From: Gnetum montanum
Taxonomy: Eukaryota; Streptophyta; Gnetopsida; Gnetales; Gnetaceae
Assembly (NCBI GenBank): GCA_015680685.1
Contig: MNCI01034202.1
Location: 23,829-87,828, forward strand
DNA length: 64,000 nt
Direction of reading: 5' to 3'
This document shows, piece after piece, positions 22,620-34,539 of this stretch. The notes under the pieces were generated by a model. That model searched no databases and had not been told where the DNA came from. It was given only the letters and a program-made list of their open reading frames with translations. Every line of letters begins with the position of its first letter. The first letter of the stretch is position 1. The position numbers were made by a program, and so were the translations under genes.

Positions 22620-23740
22620 CATTATGTCAAAGATCTTATGATGCATATTATTAAAGTGCTTAGGTAGAGTTGAAGCCAAAATAACCCTAGAGCAAGTTCA
22701 TGAGGGTGTTTGTGGTGGAAATATAGGACCTAGAGCCATGACCACTAAGATTAGATGGTTAGGTTACTATTGGTCTTATATGTAAAATGATTGCTTGCAG
22801 AAGGTTAAAACTTGTGACATGCGCAAACAGGATAGAAACCTCATACACATACCACCAACTGAGTTACATACTACTTAGATCACTTGGCCATTGTAATGGT
22901 GGGGGATGGATATCATTGTACCTATAATGACTAAGTTTTCCATAGGGCATAGCTTCATCATTACCATAATCAAATACTTTATCAAGTGGCTTGAGGCTAC
23001 TTCCCTAAGGATGACTACATTTGAACAAGTTTGTAGATTCATTCTTGCCAACATAGTGGCTCATTTTGGTATATCTATGATCATAGTCATAGATAATGGA
23101 CCACAGTTTAGTAGCCAAGAGACAAAAAATTTCTATCATGACCTAGGCATTAAGCACTCTTTCTCATCACTTCCTTACCCTCATGCCAATGGACAAGCCA
23201 AAGCAAGTAACAAGGCAATCATCAACTTGCTCAAGAAGACTCTTAACGATAGCAGGCACAAATGGCATTAATGGCTTGTCCATGCACTTTGGGCCTATAG
23301 AAAAACATACTCTATCACAATAAGAATGATCCATTATAGCCTTGTTTATGGTTCTGAAGCTATTTTACCTCTTGAATTGTAGGTATTGTTGCTTTGGGTG
23401 GCCTTATTTGACTTCATCAATGATGCGTAGAATAAGAAGTTATGTACCATGGACCTAGACTTGGTGGAGGAGCAGCATGTGCAAATGCTTGCTCACATCG
23501 AGTGCTATCAAGAGAGGCAGAGATGGAAACATCATCACAACTTGGGCAAGCACAAGATCAAGGAAGGAGACCTAGTCCTTAACATTGTTCATGAACATGT
23601 AGACAAATTCGTAGCCAACTAGGAAGGATCCTTTTTAATCATCAAGGCCTACATTAATGGGGCTACTATCTAGCTGACATGGATGGGAATGAGTTGGCCA
23701 ATCTAGTCAATCATTTCTATCTCAAACCATACTACATGTA
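22620..23740 (+). pseudogene. Decayed integrase of D
   Basis: The core is open at 22906-23271. MDIIVPI gives the first Asp, IDNGPQFSS the second. The third catalytic residue, Glu, is replaced: HANGQAKASNK stands where the family has GQAEASNK or GxMEATNK. The C-terminal part continues with ALWAYRKTYS, LVYGSEAILPLEL and KEGDLVLN as in F, with intervening stops. The mutated catalytic residue would abolish strand transfer even without the stops. Confidence 0.85.
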
Positions 23741-23799
23741 GCCTGTAGTAGCCATGATATTGATGATCATCAAGAAGTGAGCCTAATCTCATTGATCCT

Positions 23800-23890
23800 C
23801 TATGATCCTAAACTAGCATCTTCTCTTGCCAAGGCCTTAAATCAACAATGTAGCTTTCTAGAGTCTTCAACTGGCAGCATGTGACCTAAG
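23800..23890 (+). repeat. Short tandem repeat near the 3' end of D
   Basis: Two or three diverged units (CTAAACTAGCATC, GCCAAGGCCTTAAATCAAC, CAACTGGCAGCATGTGACC) of the spacer-boundary repeat, between integrase and the 3' LTR. Confidence 0.55.
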
Positions 23891-23989
23891 GTAGTTAGAT
23901 TTGCTAAACCATCCTTTGTGGCCTAATGTATCTCATTGTAATAACATGTTTTCTTTCTCTGGTTTTTTGGTTCTCTTGGAGTTGTGTTT

Positions 23990-24048
23990 GTAGGATGAAG
24001 ATTGGAGCCATCACAAGGGTGCAACTCATCATGATAGTAAGTCACCAC
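23990..24048 (+). repeat. LTR2, first part (3' LTR of D, cut by F)
   Basis: Matches 48000-48081 (start of LTR3). The LTR start cannot be fixed because the left end of LTR1 is missing. The sequence stops at TCACCAC, where F begins, and resumes at 40343. Confidence 0.55.
24044..24048. repeat. Target-site duplication of F, left copy (ACCAC)
   Basis: ACCAC is repeated exactly at 40343-40347. Joining the flanks gives AAGTCACCACATAACCTC, which aligns with the reconstructed empty site of C (AAGTCACCATGTAACCTC). Confidence 0.9.
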
Positions 24049-24430
24049 TATAGTGACCGAAAACATCGGTGGCTGGAAGAACGCCGGGGCTCGATGGATG
24101 CGACAGTTCCAACCTCGTATCTGTGGGAGGGCAGTGCTAGGTGTGTGCGGACACGGGGTGCCCTAAATAGTCTGGTTGATCAGACAGGGACTTACATCGA
24201 CGTCAATATAGCCTTTTGCAACGTAAATAATGCAAAATGTGAGATAGTGTTTACGGGTAAATAAAGCAGGAGAGAAATTGTAAAAATGTAATAGTAATAC
24301 GAAATAATGCTTAAAGATGAACAAAATAGAAAATAATGCAAAGAAAAGAGACAGAAAATTGGAGACAAAGTAGAGTATGGTTAGAAGCATGCACTGCTCT
24401 AAAGCTACAAACTCGTCTAGTCAGGGTGGT
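24049..24430 (-). repeat. 3' LTR of F, truncated
   Basis: 382 bp matching 38613-38985 of the 5' LTR at high identity (for example TGCGACAGTTCCAACC and GCAACGTAAATAATGC). The match stops near AGGGTGG. The remaining 1.35 kb of the LTR, including the TATA box and the TGAAACACCC end, is missing and replaced by unrelated sequence up to 24564. Confidence 0.8.
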
Positions 24431-24564
24431 GGAGCATATGTCCTAGACCGTGTTCTCCTTATGTCAAGAACTATGTCTTGGAGCTACGATGTCCCACCCA
24501 CCTGGTGGTATCATACCCCTTTGTTCGACGTGTATTTGGTGGTGGTGCATGTTGAGGGTGCGAT

Positions 24565-24850
24565 GTGAACCCAGTTTAAGATCTTGGTAGACTGTGTGCT
24601 GGTTTAAGGTCCCAGCAGACTGCTGTGCTGGTTTAAGATCCCAATAGACCGTACATGCCAGTTTTACATCGTAGCAGACATGCAACGCCTATTTATAGTC
24701 ATAGTGGACTAACAGTGCTAGGTTTTCATCATGGTAGATGGTTGCTACCAGTTTAACATCATGGCAGACACTGCTCGGTGCTACTAGTTTATCATCATTA
24801 TGGACACTACTTGGTGTGACTGCCAATTTATCATCGTAGTGGATGGTGCT
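24565..24850 (-). repeat. Short tandem repeat between integrase and 3' LTR of F
   Basis: About eight units of 34-38 bp, plus-strand form GTGCTGGTTTAAGGTCCCAGCAGAC. The reverse complement resembles the GGCCTTAAACTGGCA repeat of D and E, so it has the same relation to the coding strand and the same position next to the 3' LTR. Confidence 0.75.
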
Positions 24851-24868
24851 TGTTGTTGCCGTTGCACT

Positions 24869-26203
24869 TCAGACGTAGTACGGATTGAGGTATGTGTGGT
24901 TCACCAGGTTGGCGAACTCATTTCCATCCATGTTTGCCAGCTTGAAGGCTCCATTCCTGAAGGCTTTAGCGACCACGTAAGGACCTTCCCAGTTGGCTGA
25001 GAACTTACTTACGTGCTCACGGATGACCTTGAGCACGAGGTCTCCCTTCTGCATTGGCTATCAATGCAGGTCTGCATGGTGCTTTTGCTGTTGTTTGTTT
25101 TGGTAGTGCTCGATTTGTCTCAGTGTCTGCATGCGTTCCTCCTCCACTAAGTCGAGATCGATGGTTCGTGATTCGTTGTTTTGGGCTTCACTTACACCGT
25201 CAGACAGGATCATTTGAAGTGAGGGTACCTGCAACTCAAGAGGCAATACAGCTTCATATTCGTAAACAAGACTATAAGGGGTCTTACTCGTCGCAGTTCT
25301 GCAAGTCGTTCGATAGGCCTAAAGGATGTAGAGTATTTGCTCCTACCACTGCCTCTTGCTATTGTTAAGCATTCACTTCAGCAAGTTGATGATGGATTTA
25401 TTTGTAGCCTCCATCTACCCGTTCGCCTATGGATAACAAGGGAAAGAAAATGATTATTTAATGTCTAGATTGCTACAAAAGATTCGGGTTTCCATACTGT
25501 TGAACTGTGGTCCATTGTCGGTTACAATAGTCATTGGGAGTCCAAACCTAGTTACGATGTTATCGAGGATGAAATGGCAGATTTGCTGAGATGTCGTTTT
25601 CCTTAGGGAAATAACTTCCACCCACTTAGTAAAATACTCTATGGTTGTGATAATGAAGCTATGCCCTATAGAGGACTTAGGCATGATAGGCCCTATGAGG
25701 TCTAGTCCCCATCATTGGAAGGACCATGTAATTTGGGTTGGCTGCAAGTCTGTAGGTGCTATGTGTATGAGGATTGCATATCTCTGGCATGTGTTACATG
25801 TCTTGACTTTTGACAGGCAGTCATGCTCCATGTAGGGCCAATAGTACCCTAGGCATCTAATTTTCGTAGCCATAGCCCTGGGTGCTATGTGTCCACCACA
25901 CAGCCCTTCATGAACCTCATTAACTACCTTTTGTGCCTGCTTACTACCCACACATGCCAACAATATCCCATCGTAGGATCATCGACACAGAGCGTCATTT
26001 CCCATGAGCATGTATTGCCGAGTGTGTTTGTGGATTACATCTCTTTGAGCTGATGTCAATCCACCTGGGGATTCACCATGATGTAAATAAGCTTTAATGT
26101 TATCATACCACTCTGGGGTGTCCGTAGTGTCGACAGAGGCCACATGTTCCACTTGAGTGATAGGCTCTGCGCATTTTATGATCGCAGTTGGCAAGTTTGC
26201 CAA
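24869..26203 (-). pseudogene. Decayed integrase of F
   Basis: Read from 26203 leftwards. A zinc-binding N-terminus is visible in the 25963-25712 block (HEGLCGGHIAPR, then CNTCQRY). The catalytic core follows (WGLDLIGPI, FTKWVEVISL, TDNGPQFNS), with the third catalytic Glu kept in MEATNKSI though the preceding Gln codon is a stop. The C-terminal part (KGDLVLKVIREHV, SANWEGPYVV) ends at 24869. At least four TAA/TAG/TGA codons interrupt it. The DD-E triad survives, unlike in D. Confidence 0.9.
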
Positions 26204-26209
26204 GGAATG

Positions 26210-27110
26210 CTATGGGATGTTTAACGCGAGGGTAGCTAAGGCATCTGCTACGACGTTCTTATTGCGTGGCATGTGTTGCATCAGTGATCACGAATTGCTT
26301 CAGTAAGATTTTGTTAGGTCACAGTAGGGTTTTAGGTGTGTAGCCTTGTAGGTGTAGAGTTCAGTGATTTGATTCACAACTAGTTGTGAATCTCCTCAGA
26401 TAGCCACGTGTTGTACATGTAGCACGCATGCAGTTAAGAGGCCTCTGAGTAGCCCCTTGTACTCTGCCATGTTGTTGGTGGAAGGGAATGTAAAATGATA
26501 AGTGGATGGGTACATTTCCCTAGAGGGGAATGTGATCGTGGCAGCGATGCTACCTCCTCGCGTGGTTGAGGCACCATCGAAATGTAAGGTTGCCTCGAAA
26601 TGTGATGGGATGATGGCAACATTGCTAACGTATTCGTCTGGGAACTCGAGATCTATGGTTGCCTGGTCGTCAACTGGCAAGGCCATAAGTTGGGTTGCTA
26701 TGGCTTGGTCCTTTGTCAACGATTGACTTACATAACGTAGGTCGAACTCTGCGGTTATTGCTTTCCATCGGGCTATCCTACTACTTTCGTACAAGAGGCC
26801 AGTGATAGCCCAAAGTATGTTACTTTTGCAAATGATGTTGGTTGTGCTGTAGAATAGGTAATACCGTGACTTTTTTAGTGCAAAAACTAAGGCTAGGTAG
26901 TTCCTCTCCACCTTGTTGTATTTTTCCTTGTATGCTATCAGTGCGTGGCTTAGGTAATACATTGGTATCTTAGAACCATTGTCCCGCTTTTGACATAGCA
27001 GTGCAGCTATGGATGCGTTGGAGGTGGCAAGGTATATGAAGAAAGACTTTTCCCTTTGCGGTGGATGCACCGTTGGGAGGTGCGAGAGCTCCTTCTTCAG
27101 TTTGTCAAAG
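26210..27110 (-). pseudogene. RNase H plus second RNase H domain of F
   Basis: Open from 27070 to 26396 (224 residues). The first part is the gypsy RNase H (FIYLATSNASIAALLCQ, IPMYYLSHAL, KYNKVERNYLALVFAL). From about residue 150 comes a second RNase H-like domain (ATLHFDGASTTRGG, STNNMAEYKGLLRGL), followed after a TGA by GDSQLVVNQI. The D-E-D signature of the archaeal-type RNase H is readable (FDGAS, MAEY, GDSQ). The dual RNase H marks the Tat lineage. Confidence 0.85.
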
Positions 27111-27114
27111 GCTT

Positions 27115-28267
27115 GTTGACACTAGGCTATCCACTCAAAGTCAATCCCCTTCTTTAGAAGATGTTGCATGGGGTGTAACTTGTCAGTCAACCTTGCTATA
27201 AAACTTTGAATGAATTGCACTCTACCTTGTAAACCACATAACTCCTTAAGGTTTGTGGGAGGTGCTAGGTTGACGATGGCCTTGACTTTGTCTACGTCCA
27301 CCCGTATTCCAACCTCTGATACTACAAACCCTAACATGTGTCTGATCTTTACCCCAAAGACACACTTCTTAGGATTAAGATGTAAATCATGCCTTTGGAA
27401 ACACTTGAGGACTAACTCTAGATTGTGTGGGTGGTGGGTCGCCTCTTTGGACTTAACCACTATATCATCCATGTAATCTTTTAACGTTTCTAGGATGTAG
27501 TCGCTGAAAATGTAGGTCATGACTCGCTAGTAGGTTGCTACAGCATTCTTGAGCTCGAAAGGAATCATGGTATAGTAGAAGGTTCCCCATGGAGTCATGA
27601 AGGTTGTCGACTGCTGGTGCTCTAGGTTGATGCGAATTTGGTTGTATCCGGAGAAGCCATCCATGAAGGATAGCAAAGCATGGCCAGCCATGGTGTCGAT
27701 GAGTTGATCGATGCTCGGGAGTGGAAAGTTGTCTTTGATTGGTGCCTTGTTCAAGTCTCAAAATTCTATAAAAATTCATATCCCTCCTATTTTGTTCGAA
27801 ACCACAATGATGTTAGACACCCACTTAGAATAGTTGACCGCGTAGATGAAACCTGCTCGGTATAACTTAGTGATTTTGTCCCTCACGGCTAGTGCGATTT
27901 TTGGCTTAATCTTACGTGCCTTTTACTTGACTACCCTTACATGTGGGTCTAGGATGATATTATGTTGAATCAGCCATACATCCAAACCCAGCATGTCACC
28001 GTATGACCATGCGAAAACATCGATGTGATCCTACAAATTTTTAACTATGCCCTCATGTATTTGTGTGTCTAGGAGGGAGCTAAGTCTTAATGTCTTTACC
28101 TCCCTTCTTGACGTGGTCATGGGTATCTCAATAAGAGGATCCTCGATTACATCCCTAGCCTCTAAATCCAGGGCATGGACTAGGTGTCTAGGCCAATTTG
28201 GAGGTATTTCTAAGGTTGCTATAGTGTTAATCGTAGTTGACCCCCAATCAATCATGTCGGGGTTCAA
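27115..28267 (-). pseudogene. Reverse transcriptase of F, YMDD kept
   Basis: Starts in the pre-RT region (IPPNWPRHLVHALDLEA) at 28267. Then DVFAWSYGDMLGLD, FIYAVNYSKWVSNI, PLPSIDQLIDTMAG, LLSFMDGFSGYNQI and TPWGTFYYTMIPF are legible. The catalytic box YMDD is at 27464-27475, followed by LNPKKCVFGV and MLGFVVSEVGI. Stops lie at several Trp, Gln or Arg positions (for example before RVMTYIF). It is the best-preserved RT in the window, and suitable for phylogenetic placement. Confidence 0.9.
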
Positions 28268-28289
28268 CTATCTCACGAGCTTGCCTTGC

Positions 28290-29190
28290 GGCCCTGCTAA
28301 CATTAGAGGTGTGGAAAGGGCACGATAGGTTTCCATCTCTTGCTTGACGTGCCATCATAAGATGAAAGCCTGGGTAAGGTTCATTAGAGATTGTGTGAAA
28401 CGTAAATCTACAAAGCAACATCGAGATGCGACTTGCTAAGTAAGGCGATGTAAAGGTTGAGAGTTTACTAGTTTAAGGTCGTGGTAGGCTGTGGCACAAG
28501 AGTCTAGAATTGTCAAAGATATGTAAATTATTGATGTGAAGTGCGAAGTTGTGTAACTGTTGATATGCGAATGCCAAACTTCTAGTTTAGTGTCATTTTG
28601 GATTTCCATGTTGCGACATGCAAAATCTTGATATGCAAAAATAGTAGTAAAAAGAATGAAATTTTGAATACAAGGGGTATTGAACTACCAGTGCGGGAAT
28701 GAAGGCATGAAACTCTTAGGAAATATGCTACTGCCTATGTCGAGCCATATGAGGTAACTGTTGTTGTAATGATGTAGTCGGTTTAATGTCACTGTGGACT
28801 GCGAATGTTACGAGTCAGAATTACTATTTTTTGGGTCCTGAGGAGCGCAACTATGCTAGGCTTGTTAGTTTAAGGTCTTTTCAGACCTTTAATAAAAAAA
28901 ATATTATTATATTATTTTTTTTGGGAAAGCAAGTAATTGGCCGGAAGCGTGCTAAGGTTTAAATGGTAATAGTGTCGTGATGTTGTGGCGAGCATGCTAT
29001 GCTGCACACTGCGCTTCACATTTTGCCACTACTACCATAAATAGGGATTGAACCCTGGTAATTTTGACGTTTTCACCGTAAAAGCGCGGAATCCTCATCG
29101 AAGCACTCGGTGATTTCGGAGCGCGGAGAAATTGTGTTAATCGATTTGCGAGGCGAATTTCTAAAGTGGAGGTCATAAATCTGCAAGCAG
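28290..29190 (+). other. RT-side spacer of F
   Basis: Non-coding. It contains single units of the short repeat in the orientation of F (AGTTTAAGGTCGTGGTAGGC near 28470, GGTTTAATGTCACTGTGGAC near 28780, AGTTTAAGGTCTTTTCAGAC near 28868), plus a run of CTATGCT motifs near 28995. It precedes the antisense gene and could hold its promoter. Confidence 0.5.
29036..29045 (+). promoter_or_regulatory. Possible TATA box of the antisense gene in F
   Basis: CATAAATAGG, 150 bp upstream of the first ATG (29195) of the antisense gene. This is weak evidence from motif and position only. Confidence 0.3.
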
Positions 29191-29194
29191 GGCC

Positions 29195-32100
29195 ATGGCT
29201 CCTAAAACTTAGCTAGTGCTTGTGAAGGTCGGGGAGGTGAAAAAGACCTTGAGGTGTGGGCCACAAGCGTGCGTTCTAGCGTGGGAGAGCACACCGTTGA
29301 CTCAGTGAGTTTTCATATCTCCTTTACCCTTTTCTCCTTGCACCTTCTACTACTTTCTGCTCTGGTTTTGCATCTTATTTGTTTTGCTATTTGTATTTTC
29401 TATGGCCGTGTTATTTGAGCTTTTATGTTGCCGTGGCCTCTTTTTCTTTTGGTTGTGGTTATTGTGCAAGGGTCTCGTTGTGATTGCATCTAAGGATGTT
29501 GCCACTGTCGCGGTTGTCGTGACTGCGAGGCTAGGGCCCTTTAAGTTGCTTTACCTTGGCATGCTATGATGTAAAACCCTTAGGAGGGTTTGGTTATGTG
29601 TGACATAGTGCCACGACATGTATTTTTGTTTGAGCATGTTGTTAGTTATTTTTCTGCTACACTAAGCTACTTGCATGTTCTTGCTACGCTAGGCTTTCAC
29701 ATCTTTGCTACACTATGTGTAGACAAGGGGCTATGCTATGCTACATTTATGGTCTGCTATGCGCTGCTATGTTGCGCATGCATGACATTCAAATTTGATG
29801 CCAATATTTACTGTTTGCGTCGTGCATGGTAGGGCCGAGGTCTAGGATGATCATTTTGGACCTTGAAGGGATCCTATGTCACGTGAGTAGATCTATGGCC
29901 AACGTTCATCCTCCCCTGATACGTGTGGGAGAGCGAGCGGTTTGGTTCAGGGATGGGGCATGAGACTTCTTGCAATTCTTTCTTAGCCATTTTAGTCTCA
30001 TGGTTTGGTCCTTCTTAGATAAAGAGCAGGCATCTGGCATAATAGAGGTCATAGTGCTAGGGATAAATCGGGGCATCCTGAGATACCTTTCTGACGACGC
30101 GACCATAGGCAAGCCGGGAGGAGGATCTAACCAACACTTAACAGGGTTGAGGTGTTTAGCCTGGATCTAGGATATACCAGAATACTAGTGTTATCACCCA
30201 TACAACACACTGTATCTTACGCCCCACATGGCGACGTACTTTTAGAATCCACAGGGGATCGTCCATTACATTGATGGGTGAGTTTCACGTCTTTACTTTG
30301 CTTGGTTGTGCAACGTCGGCCATACTTGGCCAAGTGCTGATAGTATGTGCTTATCACCAGGTTCTATATTGATGATGATGGGGTTCATGACCAGCTGGGT
30401 GAGTTGGCCACAATGCAACTAGCGCTACAGGAATTTGCCTCTGCTAAGAGCCTACAGGCGGGTGTGATTGGCCATTACGGGGAGGGATACCGTTCCTACC
30501 TATGCATGCTTACCACCCTCTATAGTCATTGTAGGGTGAAGGGTTGGTTGGACAAGGAGTGGAGAGAACCTCTCAAGCAGGTCACGCTCAAAGCGGTCCT
30601 TGGCGGTTGAACTCCCGCTATTCCCCTCACCATATAGCCCTGGTGGATTAACAAGCAGGTGCCACATGCTCAAGTGTTTTCATAGTTTATTTATTTTTGT
30701 TATGCTAAGTATGTTTCGTGATCATTACTGTAGGAGTGAAGAAGCCTCATGAGGTGACGGTGGTAACTGCCAAGAGGCAAGGGGGAAACATTTACTTCAA
30801 ATATGGTGAAGTAGCAGTGAGCCAGAGCTGGTTAGAACGAGGGGCTTCAGACCCCTTGCTCAAGAAAATCTGAGTGGCTAGACTTATGGATTTGTTCATG
30901 GCTCCAAATCTAGGCATCCTTGCTATTGAGATGCTTTCCTTGATCAACTCCTTCTCTAGGCAGGTGAGTTATTTTCGTACGTACGTGTAGGGTGTGCGGG
31001 TGATCATTGATATCAATGACCAGCTATTTGCAGATTTGTTTGGCATCCCTACTGATGGTGTTGACATGATGTCAAAGGACAAGCAGGAGTTGACCCTTCA
31101 GAAGCAGCATATCAAGGAGTGGTTGAGGCTCACCAAGGAGTGAAAGGGGTTCCCTATGGATAAGCTCAAAGAAGGTCCTGCCATGGGGATATACCTGGTC
31201 TTTCGTGCCCGCGCATTCCCTCAATTTCTCACCCAGGGGAAGGTCCTGGGGCTTGAGCAGGCTTGGGTAATGCAGGAAGTCATGGAGGAGGGGGCTTGTT
31301 ACAACAGGGCTGAATTCCTATGTAGTGGTTTGTAGGCCAAGATTTTTGGACTCCGTGAGCCAATGGAGTCCCACTCTAACATACACTATGCTTTCTACAT
31401 AGGCTATTTAAAGCACTTCGCGGAGTTCCTAGTGGTCCAGGAGGATGGAGTCTAGTCTAAGCTAGATCATGACTAGATTCTTAAGCCATGGATTCGACAG
31501 GTCCTTTAGACTATGCAAGCCCAAGATCCCTCAAACATGGTGGGGGAGTCATTATCTGTAATGACTAAAGGTCTGGCAGTTCATAGTGCTTGCAGCTAGG
31601 ACAGCATAGGGGAGGTTCCCCCAGCCATAATTGGCAACGTGACACAGGGTGAACGTCTCATAGTTGAGACCATGCCCGTGGAGCTACGGAGAAAGAGACC
31701 TTCCCCAACTAGGGGAAGTTCTCATGAAGAGGAGGGGTAAAGACTACAGTTCAAGCCACGGTGAACACAACCCCCCATTAGTGAGTGTTACGTAATATTT
31801 AGTTTACTTTGCTATTGCCTACTATTTTATGCTTTGTTAGGCAGTGCATCATAGTGTGGCATCTATTTTAAGTTAACTTGTTTTAAATTGATGTATGCAT
31901 GCCCTTTTTTGAGCAGAAGAAGAAGAAGATGAAGAAGAAGGTGATAAGGAAGTGTCAGCCCTCAAGATGAGGGCAACAAATAAAGATGTGGGGGCCTCAG
32001 CTTTGGAAGAAAGGGCCTCGATCAGGAATAATGGAGCTCCTGTCTCTAGGGCAGGGACTCTTGTCATTAGGGAGCCTCTTCCTAATGAAGAGGTACCTTC

Positions 32101-33387
32101 CCAAAATAAAAAAGATGCTACTCTTCTGAAAGGAAAGGCACCAGTGCATGAGGTAGGGGTTTTCATGGACTTGGTTAGGCCTTCTATCGAGCCTACCACG
32201 ATCGTCTTGCATCGGCAAGAAGAAAGACTATAGCCGGATGCTAGTGAGTTAGGCTTTATTTGTGCCTTACTATAGTCCATTTTGGCCGTTGCTGACATGC
32301 TTAGTCATGTAATAGGTGCTACTGCTGATGTATTAGGACTTTCTTCACCTCTCGGCTCAAGTGGGACCTGACATGACCTATGGAGGTAGGCGCGATGCTC
32401 GCACTCTCACCTGACATGACCGAGGTATCTCGTCGTATGTTTGACGAGGCTTACAAATGTGTCTTGCACTCAGCATGCTCTCTGTGGGAGTGTAGATGCA
32501 CCAACGAGTACCTGTGGAAATGAGTCCAAATGACTGATCAAAGAGAGGTCGAATTGGTCGCCGAGGTGGAGAACCTTAGGTCGAGGATCAATTTCCTCAT
32601 AAATCGTAACCCTGACCCTGTCGATATGCAAAGGGCTGTAGATGACTATGCCAGGTTTTGGACAGTCGTTCATCAAAATGTGGAGTCCACTCTCGAAATA
32701 ATCGAACAGTAGATGCAAATGGACTTGCTAGCCCATAAGTGCCAAGATATGAAGGACATCAACGCTAAGGTCTTCAAATGGGGGAAAACCTAGAGGGATC
32801 ACAAATATACATACAAGCTAGAAAACAAGACCCATCGAAGATTGTATAAAGATGCTGCTGTGGAGGCGTTCTCATACGAAATGTTCATGAAGGTCATCGA
32901 CGCTTCTGAGGCCTATGCCAGGTTTAAAGAGTAAGTGAAGGTCACAGAGTCTCCTGACTTGAGGGTGAACCTTCCTATAGGAGAGACCGCAACCACCTCC
33001 CTTTCCCGAGAACCTCTAAAGTGGACGACCTTGGAAAGGGAGAAAGTTGCCGCTGAGAATGCTGAGCCTAGTGGAAGGCGTTGGATGGACATTTCGATAG
33101 AGAAGATTGGGCATCGCCTCAGGCTCGGTCTAGACTAGATACCTCTTGAGACTGATGCAGGCTCTCCTCAGGTTAGTCACTTTAATGCTATGCTATAGCT
33201 AGCGTTTACTGCATTTGTTGCCCTAGCTAACTACTCTATTTTTGGGATACAGGCTCTCAACGAAGGTGTGAGGCCCATGGAGGGAGGAAATGAAGAGCTG
33301 GTAGGGGGCAACAGAGGAGTGGGCGATGCACAAGTAGATGAAGCGGGGGCAAACGGTGAAGGTGATGCCAATGGGACTAACTCATGA
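29195..33387 (+). pseudogene. Antisense spliced gene in F, unknown function
   Basis: Lies between protease and RT on the strand opposite to F's own genes. A possible first exon starts at 29195 (MAPKT, one stop, then LVLVKVGEVKKTL). Further exon-like blocks: 30350-30609 (DDDGVHDQLGEL...), 30735-30962 (VKKPHEVTVV..., ending CAG with a GTGAGT donor), 30990-31740 (VRVIIDINDQLFADLFGIP..., IGYLKHFAEFLVVQEDG), 31916-32233 (acidic start, open 93 residues) and 32530-33387 (charged, helix-rich, ending NGTNS). Acceptors such as TCACCAG, CTGTAG and GAGCAG precede blocks. Tat elements are known to carry an antisense ORF, but usually at other positions. The VRV...LFGIP segment recalls the plant transposon-protein domain also suspected in A2. 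Several stops (TGA, TAG) break the blocks. Confidence 0.5.
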
Positions 33388-33763
33388 CAGTATGGGACCT
33401 CCCTTTTTTTTAAATTTTTTTTTGAAAATTTTACAAACACTACCAATGGGTGAAAATTTTGAATGAAATGAAAAAATTCAGAAAGGAAATTGGTTTTGTA
33501 TTAACTTATGTGTTATGTAAATTTTTCATGCTCTTGTATGCTTGTTTTAGGCCATTTCGGGCCATTGCTAGTTTTGGGCCATTTCAGGTCGTTAGCGTAG
33601 CATGTTGAAAGGATGACATATTGACAAGACAAGGAAATAGTGAATATGCAAGGATGGCAACTAGGTGGGAGGTCGCAAGGCTGCTATGCTATGCATAGCT
33701 ACCTCTTGACCTTTCGTGGGTTAATCGGAATGTAGGGTCGAGGCGTTTCACCTGGGCCCCCGC

Positions 33764-34539
33764 TCATAACACTGTCCTTCGCTTGGAAGGGCAACTCACA
33801 TCATGTTTTTCGATTTGAGGGTCATCTGGTTGGACCAATCCCTTCGTTGTATGATTAATGCATGCATGAATAGATGCTTCATCTTCAGAGGTTGTAACTT
33901 CTGAACCGTGTTCCATGCCTACGTTGCTGATGGCTTGCGTTACCACCCTGTCACCATGGATTATCACCTCCCTAACCACGTACGGTAAGTGGATTTCCTA
34001 GTATATAGGCAAGGAGTCCTAAGTTGTGCTAACCATGATCTTCCCAAGATCAGATTAAACCTAGGCATTTCTTCGACCATGATGAACGTTGCGTCTATGG
34101 GGAACTAGTCCCCTGCTATGAAGTTTACGTAAATTGTGCCTTTCACTAGGACGTGTTTCCCATTGAAGGACCACAGACACATCATCACCTTTGGTTTGAT
34201 CTGGTTGACCAATCCCAACTTATCTATAATAGGGAAGGAAATGACATTTTTGGCAGCCCCATCATTGACGTGTACCCTTTGGATCTGGTGTTGGCTGACC
34301 CGAATTGTGATGAAGAGGGGCACCATAGTCACTTGACCCCCTTCAGGATCTTTCTTAATGGCATCACCATTGAAAGTTAATTGAGGTACTATAGACTCTA
34401 TGGGTATAGAGGGGAGTATGACCGAGTAGATCACTTTATCGTTTGCTGGCATATTTTCATCAACCAGAATCGTCGTTAAGATGCAGACTAGGGCATTGCG
34501 GTGAGGTACAGATGTCACAACCAGGTCGTACAAGCTCAA
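33764..34539 (-). pseudogene. Retropepsin-like protease region of F
   Basis: Aspartic protease that would cleave the polyprotein. Open from 34539 to 34105, with VTMVPLFITIRVSQHQIQRV, the active-site Asp-Gly in NDGAAKNVIS, and INVNF-type strands. After a stop the Psi-loop end FNLILGRSWL is readable near 34050. A frameshift leads to the acidic tail (33979-33764) that D has at 12700-13038. Confidence 0.75.

Noticed and set aside
32470-32718. Minus-strand frame opposite the antisense gene of F
   Set aside because: Shadow of the plus-strand frame 32530-32712, which has the charged, helix-like composition of the neighbouring blocks.
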